DNA of 64,000 nucleotides from DASQUK01 sp963717085 (GTDB lineage Bacteria > Actinomycetota > Acidimicrobiia > Acidimicrobiales > VFJN01). Of the stretch, positions 1 through 9,089 are shown piece by piece. The stretch spans positions 124,001 through 188,000 of the forward strand of contig CAVQVM010000021.1 in assembly GCA_963717085.1 (NCBI GenBank), written 5' to 3'. Position 1 is the first letter of the stretch. Each line of letters begins with the position of its first letter. Both the position numbers and the translations under genes were made by a program. The notes under the pieces were generated by a model that had not been told where the DNA came from, searched no databases, and was given only the letters and a program-made list of their open reading frames with translations.

Positions 1-905
1 GGTCGGCAGCCGCCGCGCTCCTCGACACTGTGCTCGCCCATACCGGCGGCGCTATTCGCCTCGGCATCACCGGCACACCGGGCGCGGGCAAGTCGACACT
101 CATCGAGGAGCTCGGCGGCAACCTCACCGCCGCGGGCCATCGAGTCGCAGTACTAGCGGTCGATCCGTCCAGTCGGCGTAGTGGTGGTTCGATCCTGGGC
201 GACAAGACGCGCATGGAACGCCTTGCCCGCGATCCGCGTGCCTTCATCAGGCCATCGCCCTCAGGTGGGTCGGTCGGCGGCGTCGCCCGCCGCACCCGGG
301 AGGCCGCGCTGCTGTGCGAGGCCGCTGGCTTCGATGTCATCGTCGTCGAGACCGTCGGGGTGGGACAGTCGGAGGTGGCGGTTGCGGACATGGTCGACTG
401 TTTCTGCCTGGTCGTTGCGCCGGGCGGCGGCGATGAGCTACAGGGGATCAAGCGGGGGATCATCGAGCTCGCCGATGTCGTCGTCGTCAACAAGGCCGAC
501 GGCGACCTGCTACCGGCGGCCCGACGAGCCATCGCCGACTACCGCCAGGCCGTCCACCTGCTGCGGCCCAAGCACGCCGGCTGGGAAGTGCCTGTGCTGG
601 CCACATCGGCTCTCGAGGGCGCCGGGGTCGACGAAGCATGGGCTGCCGTGGAAAAGCTCGTTGCGCACCTCCGTGAGGACGACGCGCTCGACCGCCTCCG
701 AGCCGGCCAGGCGGTGGCGTGGATGTGGGACGAGATCCGCGAACACCTCATGGATTCGTTCCGTCGGGATCCCGGGGTGGCGACGCGTTGGTCCGACGCC
801 GAGGAGGCCGTCCGGGCCGGCCGGGTGTCCCCCGGCACCGTAGCCCGCCGCCTGCTCGAGGCCCATGGCGTCGCGCCAGGTGACCACAATGCGAGCGCCC
901 AGTGA
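1..905 (+). CDS. meaB: MeaB/ArgK-type GTPase (methylmalonyl-CoA mutase chaperone), 5' partial
   Basis: G3E-family P-loop GTPase that protects and reloads adenosylcobalamin-dependent methylmalonyl-CoA mutase. Visible motifs are the Walker A GTPGAGKS at the start of the window, a DPSS stretch with the following SGGSILGDKTRM, ETVGVGQSE (switch/G3 region) and the NKAD specificity motif. The reading frame is open to the left edge, so the true start lies upstream; the GTG at 30 is probably internal, because family members have about 50 residues before Walker A. The 3' end overlaps the next gene by 4 bp (GTGA). No mutase gene is visible here, and it may lie upstream. Family call is firm. Confidence 0.93.
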   Translation, partial: SAAAALLDTVLAHTGGAIRLGITGTPGAGKSTLIEELGGNLTAAGHRVAVLAVDPSSRRSGGSILGDKTRMERLARDPRAFIRPSPSGGSVGGVARRTREAALLCEAAGFDVIVVETVGVGQSEVAVADMVDCFCLVVAPGGGDELQGIKRGIIELADVVVVNKADGDLLPAARRAIADYRQAVHLLRPKHAGWEVPVLATSALEGAGVDEAWAAVEKLVAHLREDDALDRLRAGQAVAWMWDEIREHLMDSFRRDPGVATRWSDAEEAVRAGRVSPGTVARRLLEAHGVAPGDHNASAQ

Positions 906-1846
906 CAGACGGCCTCACAGCCAACCACAGCGGTCGCCTCGGCTCCGGCGTGCGAGCCGCAGTGCGGAGGGTCGCGAAACGTTCGTACCGCACGCTGGGG
1001 GCGGTCGGCCAGCGCTTCTTCGCTGACGACCCATTGCCCGCGTCCGCACTGCACCCCGATCCGCTGACTCCTCCCTGGATGCCGTTCCCAGAACCGGGCG
1101 CCGGCCCCTCGCTGTGCAACATCTGCCGTTGGGAGGGCGACGCTTTCGGCGGCCGCCAACACGTCGAGTTCTCGACCTGTCCGGCCTGCGGCAGCAATGG
1201 CCGGGACCGATTCCTGCACTGGTGCCTCCGCGAACGGATCGGGCTCCACGCGGCGCTGCGCGTGATCGAGTGCAGTCCCCGCCTCGGCCAGGCGTACCGC
1301 GAAGCCATGGCGACCTGGTTCTTCTATCGCACCAGCGACTACGACCTACGGGCCCATGCTGGCAACCTCCGACTCGACCTGCAGGCCATCGACCTGCCCG
1401 ATGCGTGCATCGACGTCATGCTGTGCGCACACGTGCTCGAACACGTGCCCGATACCGACAAGGCCCTGGCCGAGCTGCATCGGGTCATTGCCCCCGGGGG
1501 TCATCTGTTGCTGCAGGTACCCGTGCTCCAAGGCCACACCGCGCCACCGACGGAGCCGGAGTTCCACGGGGACAACACCCCGGTATTCTGGCGGTTCGGG
1601 TTCGACCTGACGGCCCGGCTGCGTGGACTGGGGTTCGTCACCGAGCTGTTGTGCACGGCCGAGCTCGCCGATGCGGTCGTGGCGGCGCAAAGTCCGTGGC
1701 ACGAGTGGTCCGGTGAGTTCGATGTTCCCGACATCCTGGACGGCGCCATCATCGAGGATCTCGTTGTGGTCGCCGATCGCACCACGTCTGCCCGGCTAGG
1801 GATCGATCCCAGCTACATGTACCTCACATGGGACTGCGCGGTGTGA
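902..1846 (+). CDS. Class I SAM methyltransferase with N-terminal zinc-ribbon-like Cys cluster
   Basis: 314 aa. The GTG start overlaps the meaB stop (GTGA), so it is probably translationally coupled. Residues about 70-105 hold a CxxC...CxxC pair (CNIC and CPACGSNGRDR) that looks like a zinc ribbon. The rest is a Methyltransf_11-type domain with CAHVLEHVPDTDKALAELHR followed by an APGG loop and a β-strand LLLQVPV. The acceptor is unknown. The position at the edge of a glycan locus suggests a sugar or polysaccharide O-methyltransferase (inference). Confidence 0.8.
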   Translation: MTDGLTANHSGRLGSGVRAAVRRVAKRSYRTLGAVGQRFFADDPLPASALHPDPLTPPWMPFPEPGAGPSLCNICRWEGDAFGGRQHVEFSTCPACGSNGRDRFLHWCLRERIGLHAALRVIECSPRLGQAYREAMATWFFYRTSDYDLRAHAGNLRLDLQAIDLPDACIDVMLCAHVLEHVPDTDKALAELHRVIAPGGHLLLQVPVLQGHTAPPTEPEFHGDNTPVFWRFGFDLTARLRGLGFVTELLCTAELADAVVAAQSPWHEWSGEFDVPDILDGAIIEDLVVVADRTTSARLGIDPSYMYLTWDCAV

Positions 1847-1853
1847 TGGGGTA

Positions 1854-3245
1854 TTAGGGCTTGGGTTCGGCCAGGTACAGCGTGCGGGTACCGTTCGGAA
1901 GCCGTTGCTGCTCGTGGACGAGGAAATGCTCGGCCAGCAATTGCTCGAACGCTTCCCGCCGATAGTCGTTGAACAATCCAGGCGGCTTGTTGGCCAGCAG
2001 CCGCTTCACCTGAACGTCATCCACATGGACGAACTCAACGACGACGCGGCCGCCGAACGACCTGAGCCATGAGACGACTTCCCCCAGAGGCACGTTGCCG
2101 GCGATCGCGACATGGTGAACGAGCGCCAACGCGAGCAGCACGTCGGGACGAACGCGGTCGACGAACGCGGCGCGCTCGCGGTTACGCCAGCCGATGCCCC
2201 CCGAGGGGTCGACGAGGTTCATAACCAAGGGAAGGATGTTCTGCTTCCCCTCCGATCGGAGCCGCCGGTAAAGCGCGTCGATCACCATCTCGTCGGCGTC
2301 GACGGCCACGACGTAGTCGGCCTGCTCCGCGGCCAACCGCGAGTACGCACCGTCGTTGGCGCCCAGATCGAGCACGAGCCCCGACTCCCCCGCCGCGAGC
2401 GCCGAGCGCACGAACGCCTGCTTGGCTGCGGCGTCGGCATCGCTGTACGAGCAGGTGTCGCGATAGTCGGACCACGTCGACCGCCGCCGTCTCAACTCGA
2501 GCCCTCCGACGAGCTTGGCCAGGTTCCTCACTGTCGCCTTGGCGACGTCGGTGGAGAACCCCGAGGCCCTGAGCTCGGTCTTCACCCGCTCCGACCCGGT
2601 ACTCACGCGCCGTTCCAGCATGCTGTGGAGCGTGACGTTGCGCAGCACACCTTTGCGCAGCCGGCGCAGTCCCGAGAACATGCCGGCCACATCCGAGGGC
2701 TTCAGACCGTCGACATCACCCCGGAGTAGCGGCTGGAACGGGACTCCCAGGTACGCCTGGATCATCAACGGGAACAGCATCGTCTGGCAGAACTGCCGGT
2801 AGCCCGGCCAGGGCCCGGATGCGGGTTCGAACGATCCCACGTCGATGAACGTCGGCCGCGACCCGAAGAACTGCACGTTGTAGGCCGTGCCGTCCTTGAG
2901 CGAGATGTTCTCGTCGAGGGCCGCCTCCAACACCTCGAGCTGCAGCGCGGCTGCTTCGCGCAACATCGCGAACGGCCACTCGTACGGATACGAGACCACC
3001 GGCACACGCTCGTGCTCGAGGACCCGCGCCCACGCGCCCCCACGGGGAGAGAGTGGAGCGTCCCCCTCGTGCTCGGTCGTGGCCACGATCTGACCCGACG
3101 CCATCAGGCGGGAGAAGAACGACGTACGCGTCAGGCGGTCGTAGTCGGCGGCGGCCGGTCCCGAGAGCCCCCGAAGGATCTTGCCGCCGGCCATGAAGAC
3201 GGCACTGCCCGGATCCCGGAATGAGCCGGGCTCGTAGCTCGACAC
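1854..3245 (-). CDS. Class I SAM methyltransferase, two-part (N-terminal extension + Rossmann domain)
   Basis: About 463 aa. I chose the GTG at 3245 (protein begins VSSYEPGSFRDPGSAVFM) because frames further upstream run through the small gene at 3262-3459. The N-terminal half has an FRDP...DYDRL segment and a PYEWPFAMLREAA motif seen in nodulation/glycan-type methyltransferases. The SAM-binding motif VLDLGANDGAYSRLAAE is around residue 290, followed by VVAVDAD and the LLALALVHHVAIAGN segment. It lies 17 bp after the small membrane protein and is probably co-transcribed with it. Acceptor unknown. Confidence 0.8.
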   Translation of the reverse strand: MSSYEPGSFRDPGSAVFMAGGKILRGLSGPAAADYDRLTRTSFFSRLMASGQIVATTEHEGDAPLSPRGGAWARVLEHERVPVVSYPYEWPFAMLREAAALQLEVLEAALDENISLKDGTAYNVQFFGSRPTFIDVGSFEPASGPWPGYRQFCQTMLFPLMIQAYLGVPFQPLLRGDVDGLKPSDVAGMFSGLRRLRKGVLRNVTLHSMLERRVSTGSERVKTELRASGFSTDVAKATVRNLAKLVGGLELRRRRSTWSDYRDTCSYSDADAAAKQAFVRSALAAGESGLVLDLGANDGAYSRLAAEQADYVVAVDADEMVIDALYRRLRSEGKQNILPLVMNLVDPSGGIGWRNRERAAFVDRVRPDVLLALALVHHVAIAGNVPLGEVVSWLRSFGGRVVVEFVHVDDVQVKRLLANKPPGLFNDYRREAFEQLLAEHFLVHEQQRLPNGTRTLYLAEPKP

Positions 3246-3261
3246 CGCGACGGCGCGGCGC

Positions 3262-3459
3262 TCAGGCTTCGGTGCTCGCCGGGTCGGCCCCGGACTCGGC
3301 CTCCGATGATGTTGCCTCGGCCTCGTCGCGCTTCCGTGAAAACCTGCTCGTGACGCGGTGTCGGGCCTGCCTGATGGCGACGCCGGCGGCGGCAGCGCCA
3401 CCCACGACCGCCGAGGCGATGAGGCTGCCAGAGCCCGGGTCGAGATAGCCGATCGTCAC
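3262..3459 (-). CDS. Small YLDPGSGS-motif membrane protein
   Basis: 65 aa, GTG start at 3459 with a strong AGGAGG Shine-Dalgarno at 3471-3466. The protein opens with MTIGYLDPGSGS, then a hydrophobic helix (LIASAVVGGAAAAGVAI) and a basic tail (RQARHRVTSRFSRKRDE). Small proteins with this YLDPGSGS start and one membrane helix recur next to methyltransferase and sulfatase genes in glycan loci; their biochemical role is not known to me. The strong ribosome site and conserved motif support a real gene. Confidence 0.75.
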   Translation of the reverse strand: MTIGYLDPGSGSLIASAVVGGAAAAGVAIRQARHRVTSRFSRKRDEAEATSSEAESGADPASTEA

Positions 3460-3644
3460 CTCAGTCCTCCTTGTGTCGCGTACACACCCCGCTGGCGACC
3501 GCCAGCGGCCGACGCGACAGATATTCGGTGGATGTTAACCAGCGGCCACCCGACCGTCACTGGCAGGTCGGCACTGGATTACCCGGCGTTCATGTGGCGC
3601 CGCATTGTGACACACCGGAGCGCCGCGTCTGGCCAGACCTCTCG
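3460..3644. other. Intergenic spacer, no gene seen
   Basis: About 185 bp between the LtaS-like gene and the small membrane protein. It holds the Shine-Dalgarno of the small gene at its left end. It must also hold the promoter of the minus-strand unit running to 1854, but I could not identify convincing -10/-35 boxes. Confidence 0.4.
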
Positions 3645-5801
3645 TCAGCCTGAGCCCACCTCGTGGAGGATCACACGATCGCCCGCGCGTTCGACCCGGT
3701 AGGCGGCGACATCGTTGGGGCCGTCCACGAAGTAGTTGGCCATCAGCCCGCTGAACTTCCAAGCGTCGCCGTCGGGCTGATACCCGCCGATCGCCCCCGC
3801 GAGCGTGCCGTTGAGCGCCACCGCCAACTCCGGCGGCGTGCCGTCGCTACCGCGCAGCACCCCGCGCAACGTTTGAGGCACCAAGCCCGAGTCGACGGAC
3901 AGATCGACGAGCAGGTCGCGGCGGTTCAGCGTCAGGGACAGGTCGCTGGGCGCGCCGACCTCGAACTCGCTCACGGGCCGCCCCACCAGGTCCTCGGCGA
4001 CGCCCACGGCGGCCAGGTCGTCCCAGCCCTCGCCACGGGGAAACAGGGCCGCCTGGCGGGCAGCGACCTCGAAGGCCGCCTCCACATCGCTGGTCACCAA
4101 CCGGTCGAACTTGGGCTTGCTGCCGTCGAACAGCGAGTGGCCGTCGAAACGCCACTCCGTCTCGATGCTCAGCAGGTCCACGATCGAGGGCAGCACATCG
4201 GCCGTCGACGCCGGATCGTCACGCACCTCCCCGTCGACCTGGTCCGGCGCCTTGATGAACAACGGGATCCGGAACAACTCATCGACGTTGTCGTCGGTCG
4301 GCGCGCGGCTGAGACCGCCGGGCGGGGTGAGGTCGACCCCGTGATCGGACGTGATCACCACCGTCGCTTCCTCCCACGCCCCCGTGGACTGCAGACGGTC
4401 GACGAGATGACCCACCATCCCGTCGACTGCCCCTACCTGCAGCGCCTGGTGGGCTCGCACCTCGCGGGTGATGAACTCATAGCCGGGCTGCGAGGGGTTC
4501 GTGGGGACCCACGCCGCCCGGTAGCCGTCGCTGTTCACCGTGCCCCAGGGCGTGAGCACGTAGGGGTGGTGAGGTAGCGCCACATGGATGACATTGATCG
4601 ACGGGGCGGCGCCGATCAGGTCGATCTGGCGCACGAGCGCGCGGGCTTGCCCGTCTTTGCCGCCATCGCTGCTCCTGGCAATGCTGCGCATGTGAGCCAG
4701 CACGTCCGGCTCGCCGGCTGCGTTGGTCGGGACGGTGGTCCCTTGGGTGGCGGCGTCGCCCACGATGCCGTCACCGAAGTTCCCCCACGAGCCGTCGATG
4801 TCGGGCAGGCCGGCACGCAGGGCCTTGGGCAGCGCTCGGTGCCCGTACACGACAGACGCGTCGTCCAACGCCTGGCGTAGCGGTTCCGCCGCCCGGCGGG
4901 CGCACACCTCCGCCGGGCACAGGTCCGTCAGCAACTCGTAACGGTTCACCGGGTGCCTGGCGCCGAACAAGCTGAACAGGTTCCGCGGATGATCCTGGAG
5001 GAACGGAAGGTCGTCCTCGTCGGCTACAACCCCCGTGAGGATGGTGGGCACGGACCGACCCGTGTGCGCGGATTCGCTGGCGGCGTTGCGGAACCACGTC
5101 GACTTCCGGGCAAGCGCCGCGAACTTTGGGTAGCGCACCTCGTTGATCGACCCGTCGGCCCGCAGCAACGACGTCAACGGGAACTCGTCGAGCACCACCA
5201 CCACGACCGGGCCGTCCAATGGCGGCACCCTTACGTTGCCCGCATCCGCGTAGGACGCCCCGGTCAGCAACTCCGCGGACGGGCTCGTCAGCAGAAACAA
5301 CACCACAAACGCGACGTTGCCCACCGCCAGGTACGACAGGAACGGGCGAGCCCAGGGCACCCGCCACTCCGCCAGCGCCACGCCCACGCCCAGCAGGACC
5401 GCCACCACCAGCGCCGGCGCTATCGCATCCACGCCCAGCGTGCGGCACACCACCAGCCCGAACAGTCCCGCGAACCCGGCCACCGCCCCACCGTGCAGGC
5501 ATGCCCCCAACCGGCGATCCACCAACCCGGGCACTGCCGACGCCACGAATGCCACCAACGCCGGCACGAACCCCACCACCACCGCGAAGGCCGCGATCTG
5601 GCGACGTCCGTACCCCCCGGCGACGAAGAATGTCGGATTCCGCCCGAACAGGTCCAGGACCGGCTGCGTGATCGCTACTCCTGCCACGCCCACCAGCACC
5701 GCCGCATCCACCGCCAACTCGCGCCACGAACGCGACGGGCTGGCCCGGGCCCCGCCCCGGAGGTCGCGGCGAGCGTTGTCGGGCAGCCGAAGGTCCACCA
5801 C
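3645..5801 (-). CDS. LtaS-like membrane sulfatase/phosphoglycerol transferase-family protein, copy 1
   Basis: 718 aa. Five predicted N-terminal membrane helices (about residues 30-200) precede an extracellular alkaline-phosphatase-superfamily domain. The domain shows VVVVLDEFP (metal ligands), SESAHTGRSVPTILTG with a Thr where the catalytic nucleophile should be, HVALPHHPYVLTPWG and VVITSDHGVD (metal ligands). Type I sulfatases need CxPxR, which is absent, so a phosphotransferase role like LtaS fits better (inference). It is nearly a twin of the next gene upstream (5853-8069), 51 bp away. It may add phosphoglycerol or similar groups to the glycan. Confidence 0.85.
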   Translation of the reverse strand: MVDLRLPDNARRDLRGGARASPSRSWRELAVDAAVLVGVAGVAITQPVLDLFGRNPTFFVAGGYGRRQIAAFAVVVGFVPALVAFVASAVPGLVDRRLGACLHGGAVAGFAGLFGLVVCRTLGVDAIAPALVVAVLLGVGVALAEWRVPWARPFLSYLAVGNVAFVVLFLLTSPSAELLTGASYADAGNVRVPPLDGPVVVVVLDEFPLTSLLRADGSINEVRYPKFAALARKSTWFRNAASESAHTGRSVPTILTGVVADEDDLPFLQDHPRNLFSLFGARHPVNRYELLTDLCPAEVCARRAAEPLRQALDDASVVYGHRALPKALRAGLPDIDGSWGNFGDGIVGDAATQGTTVPTNAAGEPDVLAHMRSIARSSDGGKDGQARALVRQIDLIGAAPSINVIHVALPHHPYVLTPWGTVNSDGYRAAWVPTNPSQPGYEFITREVRAHQALQVGAVDGMVGHLVDRLQSTGAWEEATVVITSDHGVDLTPPGGLSRAPTDDNVDELFRIPLFIKAPDQVDGEVRDDPASTADVLPSIVDLLSIETEWRFDGHSLFDGSKPKFDRLVTSDVEAAFEVAARQAALFPRGEGWDDLAAVGVAEDLVGRPVSEFEVGAPSDLSLTLNRRDLLVDLSVDSGLVPQTLRGVLRGSDGTPPELAVALNGTLAGAIGGYQPDGDAWKFSGLMANYFVDGPNDVAAYRVERAGDRVILHEVGSG

Positions 5802-5852
5802 CGCGGGATTGTCTATCCCATAGCCGCGTGTCGGTTCCGACGAGCCGCGGGT

Positions 5853-8069
5853 TCAGCGGGCGGCAACCTCGTGGAGGATGATCCGCTCGCCGGCGCGTTC
5901 GACCTGGTAGGCGGCGACATCGTTGGGACCGTCGACGAAGTAGTTGGCCATCAGCCCGCTGAACTTCCAGGCGTCGCCGTCCGGACGGTAGCCGCCGATC
6001 GTGCCCGCAAACGTGCCGTTGAGGGCCACGACCAGCTCCGGAGGCGTGCCATCGCCGCCTGTCAGCGAGCCCCGCAACGAATACGGCACCTCACCGGACA
6101 ACGACAGCTTTGCCAGCAGGTCGCGATGTTCATAGGTCAGCGTCAGCGCGCTGGGTGCACCCACCTCGTAGTCCGCCACTGTGCGACCCACCAGGTCCTC
6201 GCCCTCTCCCACCGCGGCCAGGTCGTCCCAGCCGTCGCCTCGCGGGAACTGAGCCGCTTGGCGCCCGGCGACCTCGAACGCGACCTGCACGTCGCTGGTC
6301 ACGAGGCGGTCGATCTTCGGCTCACTGCCGTCGAACAAGGAATGGCCTTCGAACGTCCAGTTGGTTTCGATGCCCAGCAGGTCCACGAGCGACGGCAGCA
6401 CGTCGACCGTGGACGCCGGATCGTCGCGCACCTCGCCGGCGGTCTGCCCGGGAGCCTTGATGAACAACGGGATGCGGAACAGCTCGTCGACGTTGTCCTC
6501 GCTCGGTGTGCGTGTGAAGCCGGGTGGCGTGATGTCGACGCCGTGGTCGGAAGTGACGACGACCGTGGCGTCATCCCAAGCTCCCGCGTCCTTCAGGTGC
6601 GCGATCAGATGACCGATCATCCCGTCGATCGCCCCGACCTGCATCGCCTGGAGCCCGCGAAGCTCGCGGAAGATGAACTCGTAGCCGGGGTCGGATGGGG
6701 CCCGCGGCACCGACGAGGGGATCCACGTGTCGGTGTCGACGCCTCCCCAGGGCGTGAGCTCGTAGGGATGGTGCGGGAGCTGCACGTGGATCATGTTGAT
6801 GGACGGCTCGGCACCGATCAGGTCGATCTGGCGCAGCAGGGCACCTGCCTGACCGAGGCGACCTCCGTCGCTGGCGGGCACCTGGTTCATCCTCGCCATC
6901 GGGTCGGGGCTGCCCGTCGGCGTCGTCGGCACGGTCGTCCCCGACACGGGGGCCTCGCCCACGATGTCGTCGCCGAAGTTGCCCCACGAGTGGTCGATGT
7001 CGGGGAGGCCGTCGCGCCATTCCTTCGGCAACACGCGATGCCGGTAGACGACCGACGCGTCCTCTAGCGCCTGGCGGAGCGGTTCGCCCCGCTCGCGCTC
7101 GCACACGGCGGGTGGGCATAAGTCCGTCACCAGCTCGTATCGATTCACCGGATAGCGCGGGCCGAACAACGTGAAGTAGTTCCGTGGGTGATCGCCGACA
7201 AAGGGCAGATCGTCGTCGGCGGCGCGCACACCCGTGAGGATCGTCGGCACCGACACGAATGTCGTTCTCGACTCGCTGGCGGCGTTGCGGAACCAGGTCG
7301 ACTGCTCGGCCAACGCGGCCAGGTTCGGATACCGCGCCTCGTTGATCGACCCGTCACCTCGCAGCAGCGAGGTCAACGGGAACTCGTCGAGCACCACGAC
7401 CAAGACCGGGCCGTCCAGCGGCGGGATCTTGACGCTGCCGGCATCGGCGTACGAAGCCCCGCCTAGCAACTCCGCCGTCGGGCTGGCCACCAGGAACATC
7501 ACCACGAACGCGACGTTCCCCACGGCCAGGTATGACAGGAACTGGCGCGCCAACCGGACTCGCAACTCCAACACGGCAATGCCGATACTCATCAGGAGAG
7601 CAAGCGCCACGGCTGGCCACAGCGTCTCGGCACCCAACGTTTGGGCCACCACGAGGCCGAACAGGCCCGCCAGCCCGCCCACCGCCAGACTGTGCAGCCA
7701 GGCGCCCAGACGGCGATCGACGAGCCCCGGCACCGCCGACGCTGCGAACACGACCAACGCGGGAACGAACGCGACCGTGAGGGCGAACGCCACGATCTGG
7801 CGTCGTCCGTATCCCCCGGCCACGAAGAACGTCGGGTTGCGCCCGAACAGGTCAAGGACCGGCTGGGTGATCGCCACGCCGGCGAGCCCGAGGAGCACCG
7901 CCCCGTCCACGACCAACATCCGCCAGGGACGCGCCCGTTGCGACCCCACCCCGCCCGGCGCTCGGTCGTCGCCGCCCGCGGCGCTCCCCGCCCGTCGGTT
8001 CTGTTGGACCTCGTTGAGCACGACCTGATTGATAGCCGCTGGGGAGGCCCCGGTTTGGCCGGCATCCAC
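5853..8069 (-). CDS. LtaS-like membrane sulfatase/phosphoglycerol transferase-family protein, copy 2
   Basis: 738 aa and collinear with copy 1: five N-terminal membrane helices, VLVVVLDEFP, SESRTTFVSVPTILTG (Thr conserved at the nucleophile position), HVQLPHHPYELTPWG and VVTSDHGVDITPPG. The C-terminal tail GDAWKFSGLMANYFVDGPND is identical to copy 1. It has an extra ~20 residue cytoplasmic N-terminus. The start is 3 bp from the stop of the methyltransferase upstream (8073), so the genes form one transcript. Substrate unknown. Confidence 0.85.
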   Translation of the reverse strand: MDAGQTGASPAAINQVVLNEVQQNRRAGSAAGGDDRAPGGVGSQRARPWRMLVVDGAVLLGLAGVAITQPVLDLFGRNPTFFVAGGYGRRQIVAFALTVAFVPALVVFAASAVPGLVDRRLGAWLHSLAVGGLAGLFGLVVAQTLGAETLWPAVALALLMSIGIAVLELRVRLARQFLSYLAVGNVAFVVMFLVASPTAELLGGASYADAGSVKIPPLDGPVLVVVLDEFPLTSLLRGDGSINEARYPNLAALAEQSTWFRNAASESRTTFVSVPTILTGVRAADDDLPFVGDHPRNYFTLFGPRYPVNRYELVTDLCPPAVCERERGEPLRQALEDASVVYRHRVLPKEWRDGLPDIDHSWGNFGDDIVGEAPVSGTTVPTTPTGSPDPMARMNQVPASDGGRLGQAGALLRQIDLIGAEPSINMIHVQLPHHPYELTPWGGVDTDTWIPSSVPRAPSDPGYEFIFRELRGLQAMQVGAIDGMIGHLIAHLKDAGAWDDATVVVTSDHGVDITPPGFTRTPSEDNVDELFRIPLFIKAPGQTAGEVRDDPASTVDVLPSLVDLLGIETNWTFEGHSLFDGSEPKIDRLVTSDVQVAFEVAGRQAAQFPRGDGWDDLAAVGEGEDLVGRTVADYEVGAPSALTLTYEHRDLLAKLSLSGEVPYSLRGSLTGGDGTPPELVVALNGTFAGTIGGYRPDGDAWKFSGLMANYFVDGPNDVAAYQVERAGERIILHEVAAR

Positions 8070-8072
8070 GGC

Positions 8073-9065
8073 TCAGCCCACCTTCTCGAGCCAGAGGTTG
8101 GCCCCTGGGTTCTTGGCCACCCACGGGATCCGCTCGAGCCGTTCCCGGTGCCTGGACCAGAGGAAGTCCTCGAACCAACGAATCTCGAACGTGGGGTTGA
8201 ACGCCAGGAACGCACGCACCAGGTAGGCCTCGTGCCACGCCCGCCCCTGACGGACCCAGTCCTCCGGGTATTCGAATGGAAAGAAGATGTCGTGCAGGTG
8301 CACCCAGACGCCCGACTGCAGCCGCGGCAGCACCTCGAAGACGAGGTGGTTGACGTCAGAGCCGGCCTTGACGACGTGGGTCGAGTCGACGAACAGTACG
8401 TCGCCGTTCCCGAGCTGATCGAAGACATCCAGCGATACGTCCTGGACCGCGACCTCGTGGATCGTCACCCGCGTCTCGTCTCCGGGCCGGAGCAGGCCCC
8501 GCAGGAGCTCGGGATGGGGCTCGATGAACGTCAGCTCGGTGCTGCCCAGCCAGCCGTCGGCCGTGTCGAGGATCAACGCCGACGAGTAGCCCGACCCGAC
8601 CTCGATGACCCGGCGCGGCCGCAGGCGACGCAGCATGCCGTGCAGCACCGTGCCGTCGCCGTAGGCGTAGGACGGGTTGTCGAACCAATAGCGGGTGGCG
8701 CCGTTTGGATCGGGTTGTTCCGGGAAGGCGATGTCGGCCACGAGCCCCCCGATGGTCTCAACCAGTTCGAGCTGGTCGGACTCGCGCAGATCGATGCCCA
8801 GCACTGGACGGTGTGGGTCCCGTAGGTCGGGCCCCCGCCGCCCGTAGTCGGCGAGATCGGGGAACGGCGAGTAGAAGTGCCCTGGCGGCACCCAGGTCTC
8901 GTACACAGCGCGCAGGTGCTGGTTCTCGGTCTCGAGCTCCCGCTGACGCCGATCCACGGCCACGGGGTGGCGCACCACGCGGGCCACGGCGTTCATACGG
9001 CGGGCCACTCGGCGGAGGACGTCAACGGCAGGTTCCACGACAGGAGGACCGCAGCACGACAACAC
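8073..9065 (-). CDS. Class I SAM methyltransferase (Methyltransf_24-like)
   Basis: 330 aa with a GTG start at 9065; the ATG at 8996 (MNAVARVV) is an alternative. A short helical segment (RQRELETENQHLRAVYETW) precedes the SAM domain: RVIEVGSGYSSALILDTADG, LTFIEPHPELL, DVLFVDSTHV and a VWVHLHDIFFPFEYPEDW stretch. The layout matches FkbM/Methyltransf_24-type enzymes that modify sugars. It sits in the minus-strand run 5853-13962. Confidence 0.78.
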   Translation of the reverse strand: MLSCCGPPVVEPAVDVLRRVARRMNAVARVVRHPVAVDRRQRELETENQHLRAVYETWVPPGHFYSPFPDLADYGRRGPDLRDPHRPVLGIDLRESDQLELVETIGGLVADIAFPEQPDPNGATRYWFDNPSYAYGDGTVLHGMLRRLRPRRVIEVGSGYSSALILDTADGWLGSTELTFIEPHPELLRGLLRPGDETRVTIHEVAVQDVSLDVFDQLGNGDVLFVDSTHVVKAGSDVNHLVFEVLPRLQSGVWVHLHDIFFPFEYPEDWVRQGRAWHEAYLVRAFLAFNPTFEIRWFEDFLWSRHRERLERIPWVAKNPGANLWLEKVG

Positions 9066-9089
9066 CCGTACAACCAGCCCGGTCGACCT

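Noticed and set aside
4953..7067. A 704-codon open frame antisense to the two LtaS-like genes
   Set aside because: It bridges both genes and their spacer, and its product is Arg/His/Gln-rich without domains. The minus-strand genes have clear catalytic motifs.
3645..8069. Classical sulfatases
   Set aside because: The CxPxR formylglycine motif is absent. A conserved Thr occupies the nucleophile position.
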